DNA of 64,000 nucleotides from Borrelia hispanica CRI (GTDB lineage: Bacteria; Spirochaetota; Spirochaetia; Borreliales; Borreliaceae), in assembly GCF_000500065.1 (NCBI RefSeq), contig NZ_AYOU01000164.1:124001-188000 (forward strand), read 5' to 3'. The position numbers and the translations under genes were made by a program. Positions 38,656 through 47,106 of this stretch are shown in pieces. The stretch's first letter is position 1. Each line of letters starts with the position of its first letter. The notes under the pieces are model-generated. The model made no database searches. It was not told where the DNA came from and was given only the letters and a program-made list of their open reading frames with translations.

Positions 38656-39303
38656 ATGGTCAGTGATACATTGAAAAGAATAGAGATATTGGCTGAATTG
38701 ATAACTCGAAGAAGACGAGAGAGAATAGATGAAGTATTAAATAATCGTACAAATTATTTGACACTTGTACTTGAAGATATTTTTCAATCTCAAAATGCAA
38801 GTGCTACAATGCGTACAATTGAGATTTTAGGACTTAGTAATATTCATATTATTGAGACTAATAATAAGTATATTTTAAATCCAGGTGTTGTTCTTGGAGC
38901 TTCAAAATGGATAGGTATTAATAAATATAAATGTGTAAAAGTTGCATTTGAACATTTAAAAGCTAATGGGTATAAAATAGTAGCTACATCATTAGATAAT
39001 GAAGCCATATCTCTTGAAGATTTTCCAATTGATACTAAAATGGCAGTATTTTTTGGAACAGAATTAACGGGTCTTAGCCATACAATTTTGCAAAATGCTG
39101 ATTTGCATTTAAAAATACCAATGTATGGATTTACACAAAGTTATAATCTCTCTGTAGCTGTAGCTATAGTCTTTTATTCTTTAATTAATCGTTTAAGAAG
39201 TAGTTCTATTGATTATTTGCTAAATGAAGATGAAAAGTTAAACTTAAAGCTTGAATATTATAGAAAAATTATAAAAAGGTACAAAATCATTGAGAAATTG
39301 TAG
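38656..39303 (+). CDS. trmH: SpoU-family tRNA (guanosine-2'-O)-methyltransferase, TrmH-like
   Basis: A 215-residue SPOUT methyltransferase. The three SpoU motifs are visible: ENxxxxxxxATMRTIEILGL-type motif 1 (here DIFQSQNASATMRT), FFGTELTGLSHT for motif 2 and LKIPMYGFTQSYNLSVAVAIV for motif 3. The GTELTGLS pattern and overall length favour TrmH (Gm18 of tRNA) over RlmB. The ATG is 8 nt from a -10 box. The 3' end overlaps the convergent membrane protein gene by 17 nt. Confidence 0.9.
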   Translation: MVSDTLKRIEILAELITRRRRERIDEVLNNRTNYLTLVLEDIFQSQNASATMRTIEILGLSNIHIIETNNKYILNPGVVLGASKWIGINKYKCVKVAFEHLKANGYKIVATSLDNEAISLEDFPIDTKMAVFFGTELTGLSHTILQNADLHLKIPMYGFTQSYNLSVAVAIVFYSLINRLRSSSIDYLLNEDEKLNLKLEYYRKIIKRYKIIEKL

Positions 39304-39982
39304 TTTTTCTAGTTTTTAGCTTGTTTAGGAAACAATATATAAAGGTGTCAATTATCATTATTGCAATGGTAAAGGGCCATGAACTTTTTACCATGTTAAT
39401 GTTATTTCCAGGATATAGTTGTTCTATTATGTACATTGAAATATTTGCTAACATATAGGCTATACAAGAAGAGCAGAATCTTGATACATTGTGAATTATC
39501 CATTTGTTGTTTATATTGTTTTTTTGTAGTATAGAATATACTTTTATGTTCACATAGTTAGATAAAAATATGATATATGTTCCAGTGAAAATTATTGAAA
39601 TATAAGAAGCATTGTAGAACAATACTTTTAAGTGTATGTTAGAAGTATCAAACTCATTTTGATGAAAATAGAGTGTAAAATGTATCATTATTACAAAAGT
39701 GATATGTGTGAGCATATTTAATGTTATTGACTCTATAGCTGATTTTTCATTGTATTTTTCTGTAATTAAATTTAGCGAACAAAGTATTGATAAAAAGGTT
39801 ATGCCTGATAGGCTAATTTGTTGTTCAAATATAGTCACTTTCTTTAATATAATGAGATTTGAAAGTATACTCATTATTATGTTAAAACAAAAAAGTCCCG
39901 ATTTGTCAAATAGGTAGTACAATAATGTCAATTGTGAATATACAAATGTTATTAAAATTATCCATAAAATCATGTCTATCAT
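39287..39982 (-). CDS. Membrane protein, divergent paralogue of the YhhQ-type neighbour
   Basis: A 231-residue, six-segment membrane protein. Its N-terminal layout (MILWIILITFVYSQLTLLYYLFDKSGLF versus MLWCIMLICTYSILIITYNFFGQKGLL) and the segment after it align with the upstream gene at 40027-40719, so the two are tandem paralogues. The conserved EIYGHKNSKKAVYIGF-type loop of the neighbour is degenerate here (EKYNEKSAIES). It may have lost transport or changed substrate. A minus-strand TGTTATAAT ends 7 nt before its ATG. It overlaps trmH tail to tail. Confidence 0.65.
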   Translation of the reverse strand: MIDMILWIILITFVYSQLTLLYYLFDKSGLFCFNIIMSILSNLIILKKVTIFEQQISLSGITFLSILCSLNLITEKYNEKSAIESITLNMLTHITFVIMIHFTLYFHQNEFDTSNIHLKVLFYNASYISIIFTGTYIIFLSNYVNIKVYSILQKNNINNKWIIHNVSRFCSSCIAYMLANISMYIIEQLYPGNNINMVKSSWPFTIAIMIIDTFIYCFLNKLKTRKTTISQ

Positions 39983-39989
39983 GTTGCTA

Positions 39990-39998
39990 ATTATAACA
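39990..39998 (-). promoter_or_regulatory. Extended -10 element 7 nt before the 39982 start
   Basis: TGTTATAAT on the minus strand; the 7 nt TAGCAAC separates it from the ATG. No Shine-Dalgarno is present, suggesting leaderless translation. Confidence 0.5.
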
Positions 39999-40026
39999 AA
40001 TTATTAAGTGATAATTGAATGTATAT

Positions 40027-40719
40027 TTACTCATTAATTTGGATTTTTTTATTCTGATATATGTATTTTGCAATATAAATAAATGGAGTGCCCATGATGC
40101 CTGCGATTCCTTTAATAAAATATGTTGATATTATGATATTAAAATAGGCTTCTTTTGGGAATATATTAAAATATGTTGCAATGCTTACAAAAATTGTCGT
40201 ATCTATAAATTCACTTACTAATGTTGATCCGTTGCTTCTTATAAACAAGAATCTTGGGAATTTTTCTTTTATTAAACGAAATAGGTATATATCGTTTAAT
40301 TGAGATATTATATATGCGATAATTGATGCAATTAATAAAATTGGAATTGAAGAGAAAACATTTTCCAAATTTTCTAAATATATGTCAGAATTATTTGTTG
40401 AAAAATAAAGTTGAATGTTTGTAATAAATGCAAATGCTATAAAACTTATAAATCCAATATAAACTGCTTTTTTTGAATTTTTATGACCATAAATTTCTGA
40501 TAAAATATCTGTTGCAACATATGATGATGCATAAAGAATATTGCCCAGTGTTGCATGCAATCCAAATATTGTAATTTGCTTTAAAACTTGAATGTTTGCA
40601 ATAATTACGGATGATACTAGCCACGCTAGTAAGCCTTTTTGTCCAAAAAAGTTATACGTAATAATTAAAATCGAATAAGTGCAAATTAGCATGATGCACC
40701 ATAGCATTTCGTTGTTCAA
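40027..40719 (-). CDS. YhhQ/VUT-family queuosine-precursor transporter-like protein
   Basis: A 230-residue protein with six membrane segments and YhhQ (DUF165) features: the loop TDILSEIYGHKNSKKAVYIGF, an ISQLNDIYLFRLIKEKFP segment and RSNGSTLVSEFIDTTIFVSIA. E. coli YhhQ takes up preQ0/preQ1 for queuosine synthesis, so this protein may scavenge a queuine-type precursor from the host. The start is TTG 40719, with Shine-Dalgarno AAGGAG 6 nt upstream. Its degenerate paralogue lies directly downstream. Confidence 0.82.
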   Translation of the reverse strand: MNNEMLWCIMLICTYSILIITYNFFGQKGLLAWLVSSVIIANIQVLKQITIFGLHATLGNILYASSYVATDILSEIYGHKNSKKAVYIGFISFIAFAFITNIQLYFSTNNSDIYLENLENVFSSIPILLIASIIAYIISQLNDIYLFRLIKEKFPRFLFIRSNGSTLVSEFIDTTIFVSIATYFNIFPKEAYFNIIISTYFIKGIAGIMGTPFIYIAKYIYQNKKIQINE

Positions 40720-40831
40720 AAAATCTCCTTGTATTATTTATTATTTTAATATCTATTAATGTATTAGAGTAATTATAAGCTTTTAAGTGTTGTTTTGTAA
40801 ATTAGTTTGTTTTTCTTTTTTTATTTATTTG

Positions 40832-40840
40832 TGTTATAAT
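40832..40840 (+). promoter_or_regulatory. Extended -10 element of the tmRNA gene
   Basis: TGTTATAAT ends 20 nt before the mature 5' end of tmRNA, leaving room for a short precursor leader. No clear -35 at 17 nt. Confidence 0.6.
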
Positions 40841-40860
40841 ATCTTAAAAGATTATTGAGA

Positions 40861-41219
40861 GGGGATGTTTTTGGATTTGACTAGAAACTTTAGTAGCATA
40901 AGTGGCAAGCAGAGGGAATCTCTTAAAACTTCTTTAATAAATGCAAAAAATAATAACTTTACAAGTTCAGATCTTGTAATGGCTGCTTAATTTAGCAGAG
41001 AGTTTTGTTGGATTTTGCTTTGAGGTTCAACTTATACTCTTTAAGACATCAAAGTATGCCTAAAAATGTTTCAAGTTGATTTTTAGGGACTTTTAAACTT
41101 GAGAGTAATTTGGTGGTTTGCTTGTTTCCCAAGCCTTATTGCTTTTTTAAAAATTAGCTAAGCTTGTAGATATTTATGATATTATTTTTAGGACGCGGGT
41201 TCAATTCCCGCCATCTCCA
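40861..41219 (+). ncRNA. ssrA: tmRNA (transfer-messenger RNA)
   Basis: tmRNA rescues stalled ribosomes and tags the unfinished protein for proteolysis. The 5' GGGGATG pairs with the 3' CATCTCC (one G-U), the T-arm GGGTTCAATTCCCGCC is present, and CCA is not encoded after the discriminator A at 41219. The tag frame at 40943-40990 starts with the resume codon GCA and reads AKNNNFTSSDLVMAA followed by TAA. Its partner SmpB is encoded at 56409-56858. A T-run follows the gene. The 359-nt length is normal. Confidence 0.96.
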
Positions 41220-41252
41220 ATTTTTTATATTTAAGATATTAGCTTTTCAAGA

Positions 41253-41324
41253 AGCGTCCTATCGGAATCGAACCGACATCATTAGCTTGGAAGGCTAAGG
41301 TAATAGCCATTATACGAAGGACGC
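41253..41324 (-). tRNA. tRNA-Gly (anticodon UCC)
   Basis: The minus strand folds as a cloverleaf: acceptor GCGTCCT/AGGACGC, anticodon stem TTAGC/GCTAA with the loop CTTCCAA (anticodon TCC), and T-loop GGTTCGATTCC. The discriminator base is U, as expected for tRNA-Gly. CCA is not encoded. The gene is convergent with tmRNA, 33 nt away. Confidence 0.95.
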
Positions 41325-41340
41325 ACAGATAACAAAGTTG

Positions 41341-41369
41341 ATTCTATAAAAAAATTCATTTTATGTCAA
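41341..41369 (-). promoter_or_regulatory. Promoter of tRNA-Gly
   Basis: On the minus strand there is a perfect TTGACA (41369-41364), 17 nt, then TAGAAT (41346-41341), about 17 nt from the tRNA 5' end. This is one of the two perfect -35 boxes in the window. Confidence 0.8.
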
Positions 41370-41475
41370 TTGATTTTATTGTTAATTTCGGCTAGTATTT
41401 TTCTTGTTTAGCAAGTACAATTATGTTAACTTTTGTATAAGCTAATATATAAAGGATTTTTGTGTGGAGGACTTA

Positions 41476-41757
41476 ATGGGCGAGAGAGGGGAAGTATATT
41501 CTGATAAATTGTTTACAAATTCGGATAGGACTTATTTCTTTAATGTTAAAGAAAATAGAAAAGGTGATTATTTTCTCAATATTGTGGAGAGTAAGAGAAA
41601 TGTTAATGGAGATTTTGAGAGACATTCAGTTTTTGTTTATGAAGAGAATATTGATGAGTTTGAATCAAATTTATTGAAAGCAATTTCTGTAATTAAGAAA
41701 AAGGTTGCCGGAAATTTAGTTAAAAAAGGAGAATATCATAATGATCGTAAATCCTAG
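41476..41757 (+). CDS. bpuR: BpuR, PUR-domain nucleic-acid-binding protein
   Basis: A 93-residue PUR-domain (DUF3276) protein. In B. burgdorferi, BpuR (from memory BB0047) binds single-stranded DNA and RNA and modulates gene expression and translation. The motif block [24 protein letters not shown] and the FVYEEN..FE.NLLKAI pattern match this family. I chose ATG 41476 ([11 protein letters not shown]) because GGAGG at 41466-41470 is the Shine-Dalgarno for it; the in-frame GTG at 41464 lies before that site. It has a ~110-nt upstream gap with no clear promoter, and small hairpins follow the gene. Confidence 0.92.
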   Translation: MGERGEVYSDKLFTNSDRTYFFNVKENRKGDYFLNIVESKRNVNGDFERHSVFVYEENIDEFESNLLKAISVIKKKVAGNLVKKGEYHNDRKS

Positions 41758-41774
41758 AGTGTTTAATAAGCATG

Positions 41775-41826
41775 ATCCTTTTTGAGGATGACTTAGTCCT
41801 AGTCATGGACATAATTAAAGTTATGT
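41775..41826 (+). terminator. Cluster of three small hairpins between bpuR and rnhB
   Basis: Three short inverted repeats lie in a row: ATCCT/AGGAT (41775-41789), ATGACT/AGTCAT (41788-41806) and ACATAA/TTATGT (41109-type short stem at 41809-41826). The first two share bases and would be mutually exclusive. There is no clear T-tract. They separate the convergent genes bpuR and rnhB and may stabilise or end transcripts. Confidence 0.35.
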
Positions 41827-41836
41827 TAATTGATAT

Positions 41837-42382
41837 TTAAATTAGTTGAAAGCTCTTTCTGTGAAGGCTTAATATTCCATATTTTTTGATTGCATCTTTA
41901 TGTTCTTTTGTTGGATATCCTTTGTTTTTTTTAAGTCCGTATAGGGGATAAGTTTTGTCATATTCATCCATCAATTTATCTCTTTGTACTTTTGCAATAA
42001 TTGATGCTGCTTTTATTTCATCGATCATAGAATCCCCTTTAATTATTGCTCTAATTTGTTTAGCTTGTATTTTGGGGATGAATTTTCCATCTACAAGTAC
42101 TAAATTGCATTCTATATTTAACTTTTGATATGCGATTTGCATTGCAAGGAGTGAAGCATTATGAATATTGATTTTATCAATAATTTCATTGGATATATCT
42201 GCAAACGCATAATGTGCATTCTCTAGTATTAATGATGAGAGATATTCTCTTTTTGTTTTGGTAAGTTTTTTTGAATCATCTAGTTCATTTAAAAAGCTGG
42301 GTTTACTTTTAAAAATAACAGCTGCACTTAAGACTGGGCCAAAAATGCATCCTCTTCCAACCTCATCAATTCCACAAATCAT
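41837..42382 (-). CDS. rnhB: Ribonuclease HII
   Basis: RNase HII removes RNA primers and single ribonucleotides from DNA. The catalytic motif is CGIDEVGRGCIFGPVLSAAVI (Asp, Glu), with further acidic residues in ELDDSKKLTKTKRE and the C-terminal GYPTKEH segment. The 181-residue length is typical. The ATG is 8 nt after a minus-strand TATAAT (42391-42396) and has no Shine-Dalgarno, so it may be leaderless. Divergent from smc. Confidence 0.96.
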   Translation of the reverse strand: MICGIDEVGRGCIFGPVLSAAVIFKSKPSFLNELDDSKKLTKTKREYLSSLILENAHYAFADISNEIIDKINIHNASLLAMQIAYQKLNIECNLVLVDGKFIPKIQAKQIRAIIKGDSMIDEIKAASIIAKVQRDKLMDEYDKTYPLYGLKKNKGYPTKEHKDAIKKYGILSLHRKSFQLI

Positions 42383-42390
42383 AACTATTT

Positions 42391-42396
42391 ATTATA
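42391..42396 (-). promoter_or_regulatory. -10 box 8 nt before the rnhB start
   Basis: TATAAT on the minus strand, spacer to the ATG AAATAGTT. No good -35 and no Shine-Dalgarno. Confidence 0.4.
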
Positions 42397-42456
42397 ATAC
42401 AAAGTTATGTTTAGTAAATTAATATTGTTTATAATTTAATTTAATTGGGAGTAGTT

Positions 42457-44910
42457 TTGTTTTTAGAAAAAATAGGACTTTTAGGATTTAAGTCTTTTGT
42501 TAAAATGCAAGAATTAAAGTTAAATAGTAGTTTAAATTTTATAGTAGGTCCAAATGGTTGTGGAAAGAGTAATTTATTAGATGCAATTCGTTTTTGTATA
42601 GGTGAAGATAATTTAAGTATTTTGAGAATTAAACATATAACAGATTTAATTTCTGTATCAAAATCTAAGGAATCTAATTTTGCTGAGGTGACTCTTTTTT
42701 TTAACAATGAGGATCTCTCTATTAGTGATTTTAGAGATAAATTTTATATTAGAAGAAGACTTTATAAAGATGGTACAAGTGAATATTTTTTAAATAATGA
42801 TAATTTGAATCTTAAAAATTATATGGATCTTGTTAATAAGCTAAGATTCAAGAATTCTCCTTATATGTTTATTAATCAGGGTAAGATTGAGAGAATATCT
42901 TCAAGTGGCAATATTAATTTAAAATCTCTAATAGAAGAGGCTAGTGGAATAGATATGCTTAGAGTTGAAGAAGAACAGGCATATAAGAGCTTAGAAAAAT
43001 CTAGAGAAAATTTAACTTCTCTTTTGATTTTGAGAGATGAATTAAATGAAAAATATGAAAAAATTAAAAATGATTTTTTGATTAAAGACAAATACCAAAA
43101 ATTAAAGAACGATCTAGAAGTATTGGATAAAAATTTAAACTTGAAGAAGCTTTTTAATCTTAACTTTGAATTAACTAAACTTAAAAATAGCTTGAATATT
43201 AAAGATATAGATAATATTTTGTATTTAAGTAGTTTTTCTATTGAGAGTATTAAGGAAAAATTAGAATTTTATTCTCTTAGAGAGAAAAATGTTATTAAAA
43301 ATATTGAACTTATTAAAAAAGAAATTGAGACTTTAAAATCTAAGTTGCTTACAATGGAGATTAAAATTCAAAAATTAGAACATGACAAGAGGGGAAAATT
43401 AAATTTAGCAAATATTTTTATGAGCAATAAGTCACAGATTGAATCAGTAAAAGTAGGCATAAATGAAGAGCTTATGAATTTAAATAATTCCCTTCAAAGT
43501 AAAAAGAAAGATTTTTTCATACTGACTGATGAGATAAATAGGTATACAAGGAGTTTTTTTGAACTTGTTGATTTAGTATTGTCGATTGTCAAAGAAAGCA
43601 ATATAGAAGAGTTTGAGCAACTTAAAAAAAACATTTTAAATTTGTTAAAATTATTTGAAGATACATTAAGCATAAAATATCTTAAAAATATTAGAGAAAA
43701 TTTACTTAAATATATAGCCAAGGAAGATAAACTTTTAAATTTATTAAGAGAGAAAATTGAACCTATTTTTGAACAAAATGTTGATTTAAGAAAATTTTTG
43801 CTTACGAGAAATAATTCTAAAACTAGCCTTGCAAAGGAAATCACTACTATTGAGAGTTTAGTGTCTGAGAAGACATTGAAATTAAATGAGATATTGGGTG
43901 AAATTGAATATACAGAGCTTTCTAGGCTTAAAAATGAAGATGAAATTAAATTAATTGATAGTAATTTAAAGTTTTTATTTGAAACTAGAGATGAACTTAA
44001 GGAGCGCCTTAATAATTTAAATTTAAAACTGGATGAATTAAACTTGGAACGAAGTGACATTAATGTTAATTTAGACAAGTTCTTAAGTGCTGCTAAAGGT
44101 AGTGAATTGGTTGGAAATAAAGAGATCAATACTTTGAGTGTATTAGATGCTTTTAAAAATTCATCTTATTATGAATATATGAAAAAGCAAGCAGAATATG
44201 ATATTTTATTGCATTCTAATTTGGATATTAAGGATGAGATAAAAGATTTTAATTTTATTAATAAGGATATGGAAAAATTTGATCTTGAAGATGATTTAGT
44301 GCAGATAGCTTCTTTACGGAAAGAAATTAGTATGATTGAACATGATAATTATATTTTTTTTAATGTTGAAAGGGAATATAATGAGATAAAGGATAAGGTT
44401 GAAAAAATAAATTTACAAATAAACGATTTAAATGCTACTAAAGAATCTTTAGATAAACTTAGAAAAAGAATTAAGAGGGAAATTAATAAAAAATTTAATG
44501 ATGCTTTTGATAAAATTAGTGATCATTTTATTTATTTTTTTAGTCGAATATTTAAGGGTAGTGGAAGTTTATTTTATGATAAAGATTTAGATGAGATAGA
44601 AATTAAAATAAATTTTAAGGATAAATTAGTCAGAGGCAATAAAATGCTTTCTGGGGGAGAGCATTCTTTAATTAGCATAGCATTTTTGTTTGCTTTGTAT
44701 TATTATTCTCCTGCTTCATTTTGTGTACTTGATGAAATAGATGCTTCTCTTGATTTTGAAAATAGTAATAAACTCTCAACACTTTTAAATGAACTTGGTC
44801 AAAAAGTTCAATTATTGATAATAACTCATAATATGTATGTTGCTAAGGGAAGTAAGAATTTGATAGGTGTTACTAGTGATAATGGAGAAAGTGTAATATT
44901 TAATATATAA
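42457..44910 (+). CDS. smc: Chromosome segregation protein SMC (short form)
   Basis: An ABC-type ATPase for chromosome organisation. The N-terminus has GFKSF and Walker A GPNGCGKSN (31-39); the C-terminus has the signature LSGGE (about 731) and Walker B CVLDEIDASLDF. Between them lie two charged coiled-coil stretches (about 165-400 and 440-700). The protein is 817 residues, far below the ~1150-1200 of usual bacterial SMCs, and I cannot see a canonical hinge with its Gly-rich motifs. I chose TTG 42457 (MFLEKIG) because GGGAG at 42447-42451 is its Shine-Dalgarno; TTG 42445 precedes that site. It is followed 27 nt later by a small membrane protein gene. Confidence 0.93.
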   Translation: MFLEKIGLLGFKSFVKMQELKLNSSLNFIVGPNGCGKSNLLDAIRFCIGEDNLSILRIKHITDLISVSKSKESNFAEVTLFFNNEDLSISDFRDKFYIRRRLYKDGTSEYFLNNDNLNLKNYMDLVNKLRFKNSPYMFINQGKIERISSSGNINLKSLIEEASGIDMLRVEEEQAYKSLEKSRENLTSLLILRDELNEKYEKIKNDFLIKDKYQKLKNDLEVLDKNLNLKKLFNLNFELTKLKNSLNIKDIDNILYLSSFSIESIKEKLEFYSLREKNVIKNIELIKKEIETLKSKLLTMEIKIQKLEHDKRGKLNLANIFMSNKSQIESVKVGINEELMNLNNSLQSKKKDFFILTDEINRYTRSFFELVDLVLSIVKESNIEEFEQLKKNILNLLKLFEDTLSIKYLKNIRENLLKYIAKEDKLLNLLREKIEPIFEQNVDLRKFLLTRNNSKTSLAKEITTIESLVSEKTLKLNEILGEIEYTELSRLKNEDEIKLIDSNLKFLFETRDELKERLNNLNLKLDELNLERSDINVNLDKFLSAAKGSELVGNKEINTLSVLDAFKNSSYYEYMKKQAEYDILLHSNLDIKDEIKDFNFINKDMEKFDLEDDLVQIASLRKEISMIEHDNYIFFNVEREYNEIKDKVEKINLQINDLNATKESLDKLRKRIKREINKKFNDAFDKISDHFIYFFSRIFKGSGSLFYDKDLDEIEIKINFKDKLVRGNKMLSGGEHSLISIAFLFALYYYSPASFCVLDEIDASLDFENSNKLSTLLNELGQKVQLLIITHNMYVAKGSKNLIGVTSDNGESVIFNI

Positions 44911-44937
44911 TTTACTTAGTATATTAGGAAAATTATT

Positions 44938-45324
44938 ATGAGAGAGAAAAAGTTTCATTTTCAACAATATTTTTTAATTTTAATATTTTTATTAATTATT
45001 GTTTCTTTTTTTACTTATTGGTATTCATCTAAAATTATTGAAGAGAGTAAAAATAGTACTGAAGAGAATTTAAATCTTAAGTTGAAATTACTTAATATAG
45101 AAGATTTTTATTTTGATTTGAATTCTAGTTTTAATATGGATGATTTTTTCTTTCCTAAGCCTAGTCTTCCTGATGGTAGATTGGGTGATAGTGTAATGCA
45201 TTATCGATCAATTAATGAAGACATTTTGAAAGATCTTTGGGTTAAATCAGATAATTTGTTTAATATTGATTTAGAAAAGGAAAATGAATTATTAGTTGAT
45301 AAAATATTGGAAAATTATAAGTGA
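44938..45324 (+). CDS. Small single-pass membrane protein (hypothetical)
   Basis: A 128-residue protein with one N-terminal membrane segment (about residues 10-29, FLILIFLLIIVSFFTYWY) and a short acidic extracytoplasmic part. I do not recognise a family. It sits between smc and a TPR-like secreted protein, whose GTG start overlaps its stop by 4 nt, so the two are probably translated together. Confidence 0.7.
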   Translation: MREKKFHFQQYFLILIFLLIIVSFFTYWYSSKIIEESKNSTEENLNLKLKLLNIEDFYFDLNSSFNMDDFFFPKPSLPDGRLGDSVMHYRSINEDILKDLWVKSDNLFNIDLEKENELLVDKILENYK

Positions 45325-46370
45325 ATAAATGGAATTTTATTTATTGTAATTTTTTATTCTTTATTATTAATATAGTATCTTCTTTTGCTTTTGAAAAAAA
45401 TAAACAGAATATTTATGAACTTGATTTTAATAGTGAAAGGCAAGAATTTTTGGTAAATATTAATTCAAAATTTAATTTTTTTTTTAAAGATGAAGCTTGG
45501 ATTTATATTAAAAATAATAAAAATAATCCTTTTATTAAACTCTTATCAGAATCTTATCAAGATGGTGCTATGTTTACTTTTCAAACTTCAAAAAATGTTG
45601 GAGTTGTTATGTTGACATTTAAGTATCAAAATGTAAAGGATTCTAGGGAATTTACTAAAAATGTAATTTTGAGGATTGTTAAACAAGAAAAATCTTTCAA
45701 TTTGGATCAAATGAATTCGGAAGGTACTTTAAATTTGGATAAAGATATTAAAAATGATGAGGATTTTGGATTAAATAATCAGAATGGACATAATGTAGAT
45801 TTGAAAGATATTATGAGGAGAGCTTTAAATTTATATCATATTAATGATTACAAGGGAGCAATTAAATTGCTTAATAAATATGATTTGAATAGTGATGAGT
45901 ATATTTTATTAAAGGCAGAACTTTATTATAAGAATGGGGATTATTTGAACTCTTATTTAAATTATTTGAGTTTAAGGGATGATTTTTTTAATCAGATCTT
46001 TGTAAATTTAATTAGTCTTGGTATTAAATTAAATAAAGTTGAAAATGTATTAAGAGATGTTAGATTTTTAGTAGAAAATAATATTGATTTTGATGAGGAT
46101 ATTTATCTTGATATTCTTGAGTTTTTATTAACAAATGGTGAGTATGAATTTTACGCTAGCTTGAGTTCACTATATTACCCCAAATATGTAAGTTCAAAGT
46201 TTGAAGATAGATATAATTATTTATTAGGTAAATTTTATGAAACCGAGAGCAAATATAAAGATTTTGTAAAGTCTCTTAGTTACTACAAAAGAGTTATTGA
46301 TAGTTATCCTTTTAGTAGTTATTATGAATTATCTAAATTAAGGTTTTTGTTTTTAAAACGGTTTTTTTAG
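45321..46370 (+). CDS. Secreted protein with TPR-like C-terminal half
   Basis: A 349-residue protein with a signal segment (FIYCNFLFFIINIVSSFAFE). An N-terminal beta-type domain follows (residues 25-130). From about residue 160 TPR-like helices begin (LKDIMRRALNLYHINDYKGAIKLLNKYDLNSDEYILLKAELYYKNGDYLNSYLNYLSL). The start is GTG 45321 overlapping the previous stop. It resembles periplasmic scaffold proteins such as BamD/YbgF in layout only; no function can be given. phoU follows within 12 nt. Confidence 0.72.
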   Translation: MNKWNFIYCNFLFFIINIVSSFAFEKNKQNIYELDFNSERQEFLVNINSKFNFFFKDEAWIYIKNNKNNPFIKLLSESYQDGAMFTFQTSKNVGVVMLTFKYQNVKDSREFTKNVILRIVKQEKSFNLDQMNSEGTLNLDKDIKNDEDFGLNNQNGHNVDLKDIMRRALNLYHINDYKGAIKLLNKYDLNSDEYILLKAELYYKNGDYLNSYLNYLSLRDDFFNQIFVNLISLGIKLNKVENVLRDVRFLVENNIDFDEDIYLDILEFLLTNGEYEFYASLSSLYYPKYVSSKFEDRYNYLLGKFYETESKYKDFVKSLSYYKRVIDSYPFSSYYELSKLRFLFLKRFF

Positions 46371-46382
46371 GAGAAATTGAAT

Positions 46383-47054
46383 ATGATTAGGCGTAAACTT
46401 ACTAAGCAACTTGAAATTATCAAAGACTATCTTTGGGATATGAAAGAGTGTGTTCTTAAGATGATAGAAAATTCATTAATAGCTTTAGAGTCTAGAGATA
46501 AAAATTTGGCTAAAAAGATTATTAATGAGGATGAAAAAATGATAGATGATTATCAATATGATATTGAAGATTTATGTGGACGCATAATTGCTACTGAACA
46601 TCCTGTTGCTACTGAGCTTAGAGAAATTTTGGCAATTATTAAAATCATTAGCTCTCTTGAACGTATTGCAGATCATTCTACTAAAATTGTAAAAGTAGTA
46701 CTTCTTTTAGAATCTAATGTAGGAGATTTTTCTTCTGTTGATATTTATCAAAAACCTTTAAGAGAAATGGCAGATACAGCAAAAGATATGCTTGCAAATA
46801 TTTTTGATGCTTATTTTGATGGAGATTTTATTAAAATACTTAAGATAGTAAAGTATGATAATATTATAGATAAATTGTTTTCAAAACAAAAGACTCTTGT
46901 AATTGATGCAATGAAAAATAATCCAGAAAATTTGGATTATCTTTTAAATATATTATTTTTAAATAGTTTTTTAGAAAGAGTTGGGGATCATGTTGCAACA
47001 ATAGGAGAACTACTTTACTTTGTTAAAGTAGGAGAGAAAGTAAATCTTACTTAA
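46383..47054 (+). CDS. phoU: PhoU-family protein
   Basis: A ~223-residue all-helical protein with two PhoU three-helix repeats (LKMIENSLIALESRDKNLAKKIINEDEKMIDDYQYDIE and the second half). The metal-cluster motif ERIADHSTKI (first repeat) and ERVGDHVATIGELLYF (second repeat) are typical. PhoU restrains phosphate uptake through PstSCAB and PhoR; no pst genes lie here. I chose ATG 46383; GGAG at 46370-46373 fits it better than TTG 46377. Confidence 0.93.
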   Translation: MIRRKLTKQLEIIKDYLWDMKECVLKMIENSLIALESRDKNLAKKIINEDEKMIDDYQYDIEDLCGRIIATEHPVATELREILAIIKIISSLERIADHSTKIVKVVLLLESNVGDFSSVDIYQKPLREMADTAKDMLANIFDAYFDGDFIKILKIVKYDNIIDKLFSKQKTLVIDAMKNNPENLDYLLNILFLNSFLERVGDHVATIGELLYFVKVGEKVNLT

Positions 47055-47106
47055 ATAATGTGTTATTTTATTCTTTGATTATTTAATCATTATGATTGTT
47101 TTTAAA

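Noticed and set aside
43494..44129. Open frame antisense to the smc coiled coil
   Set aside because: Ser/Leu/Phe-rich antisense shadow of Lys/Glu/Asn codons; no promoter or Shine-Dalgarno.
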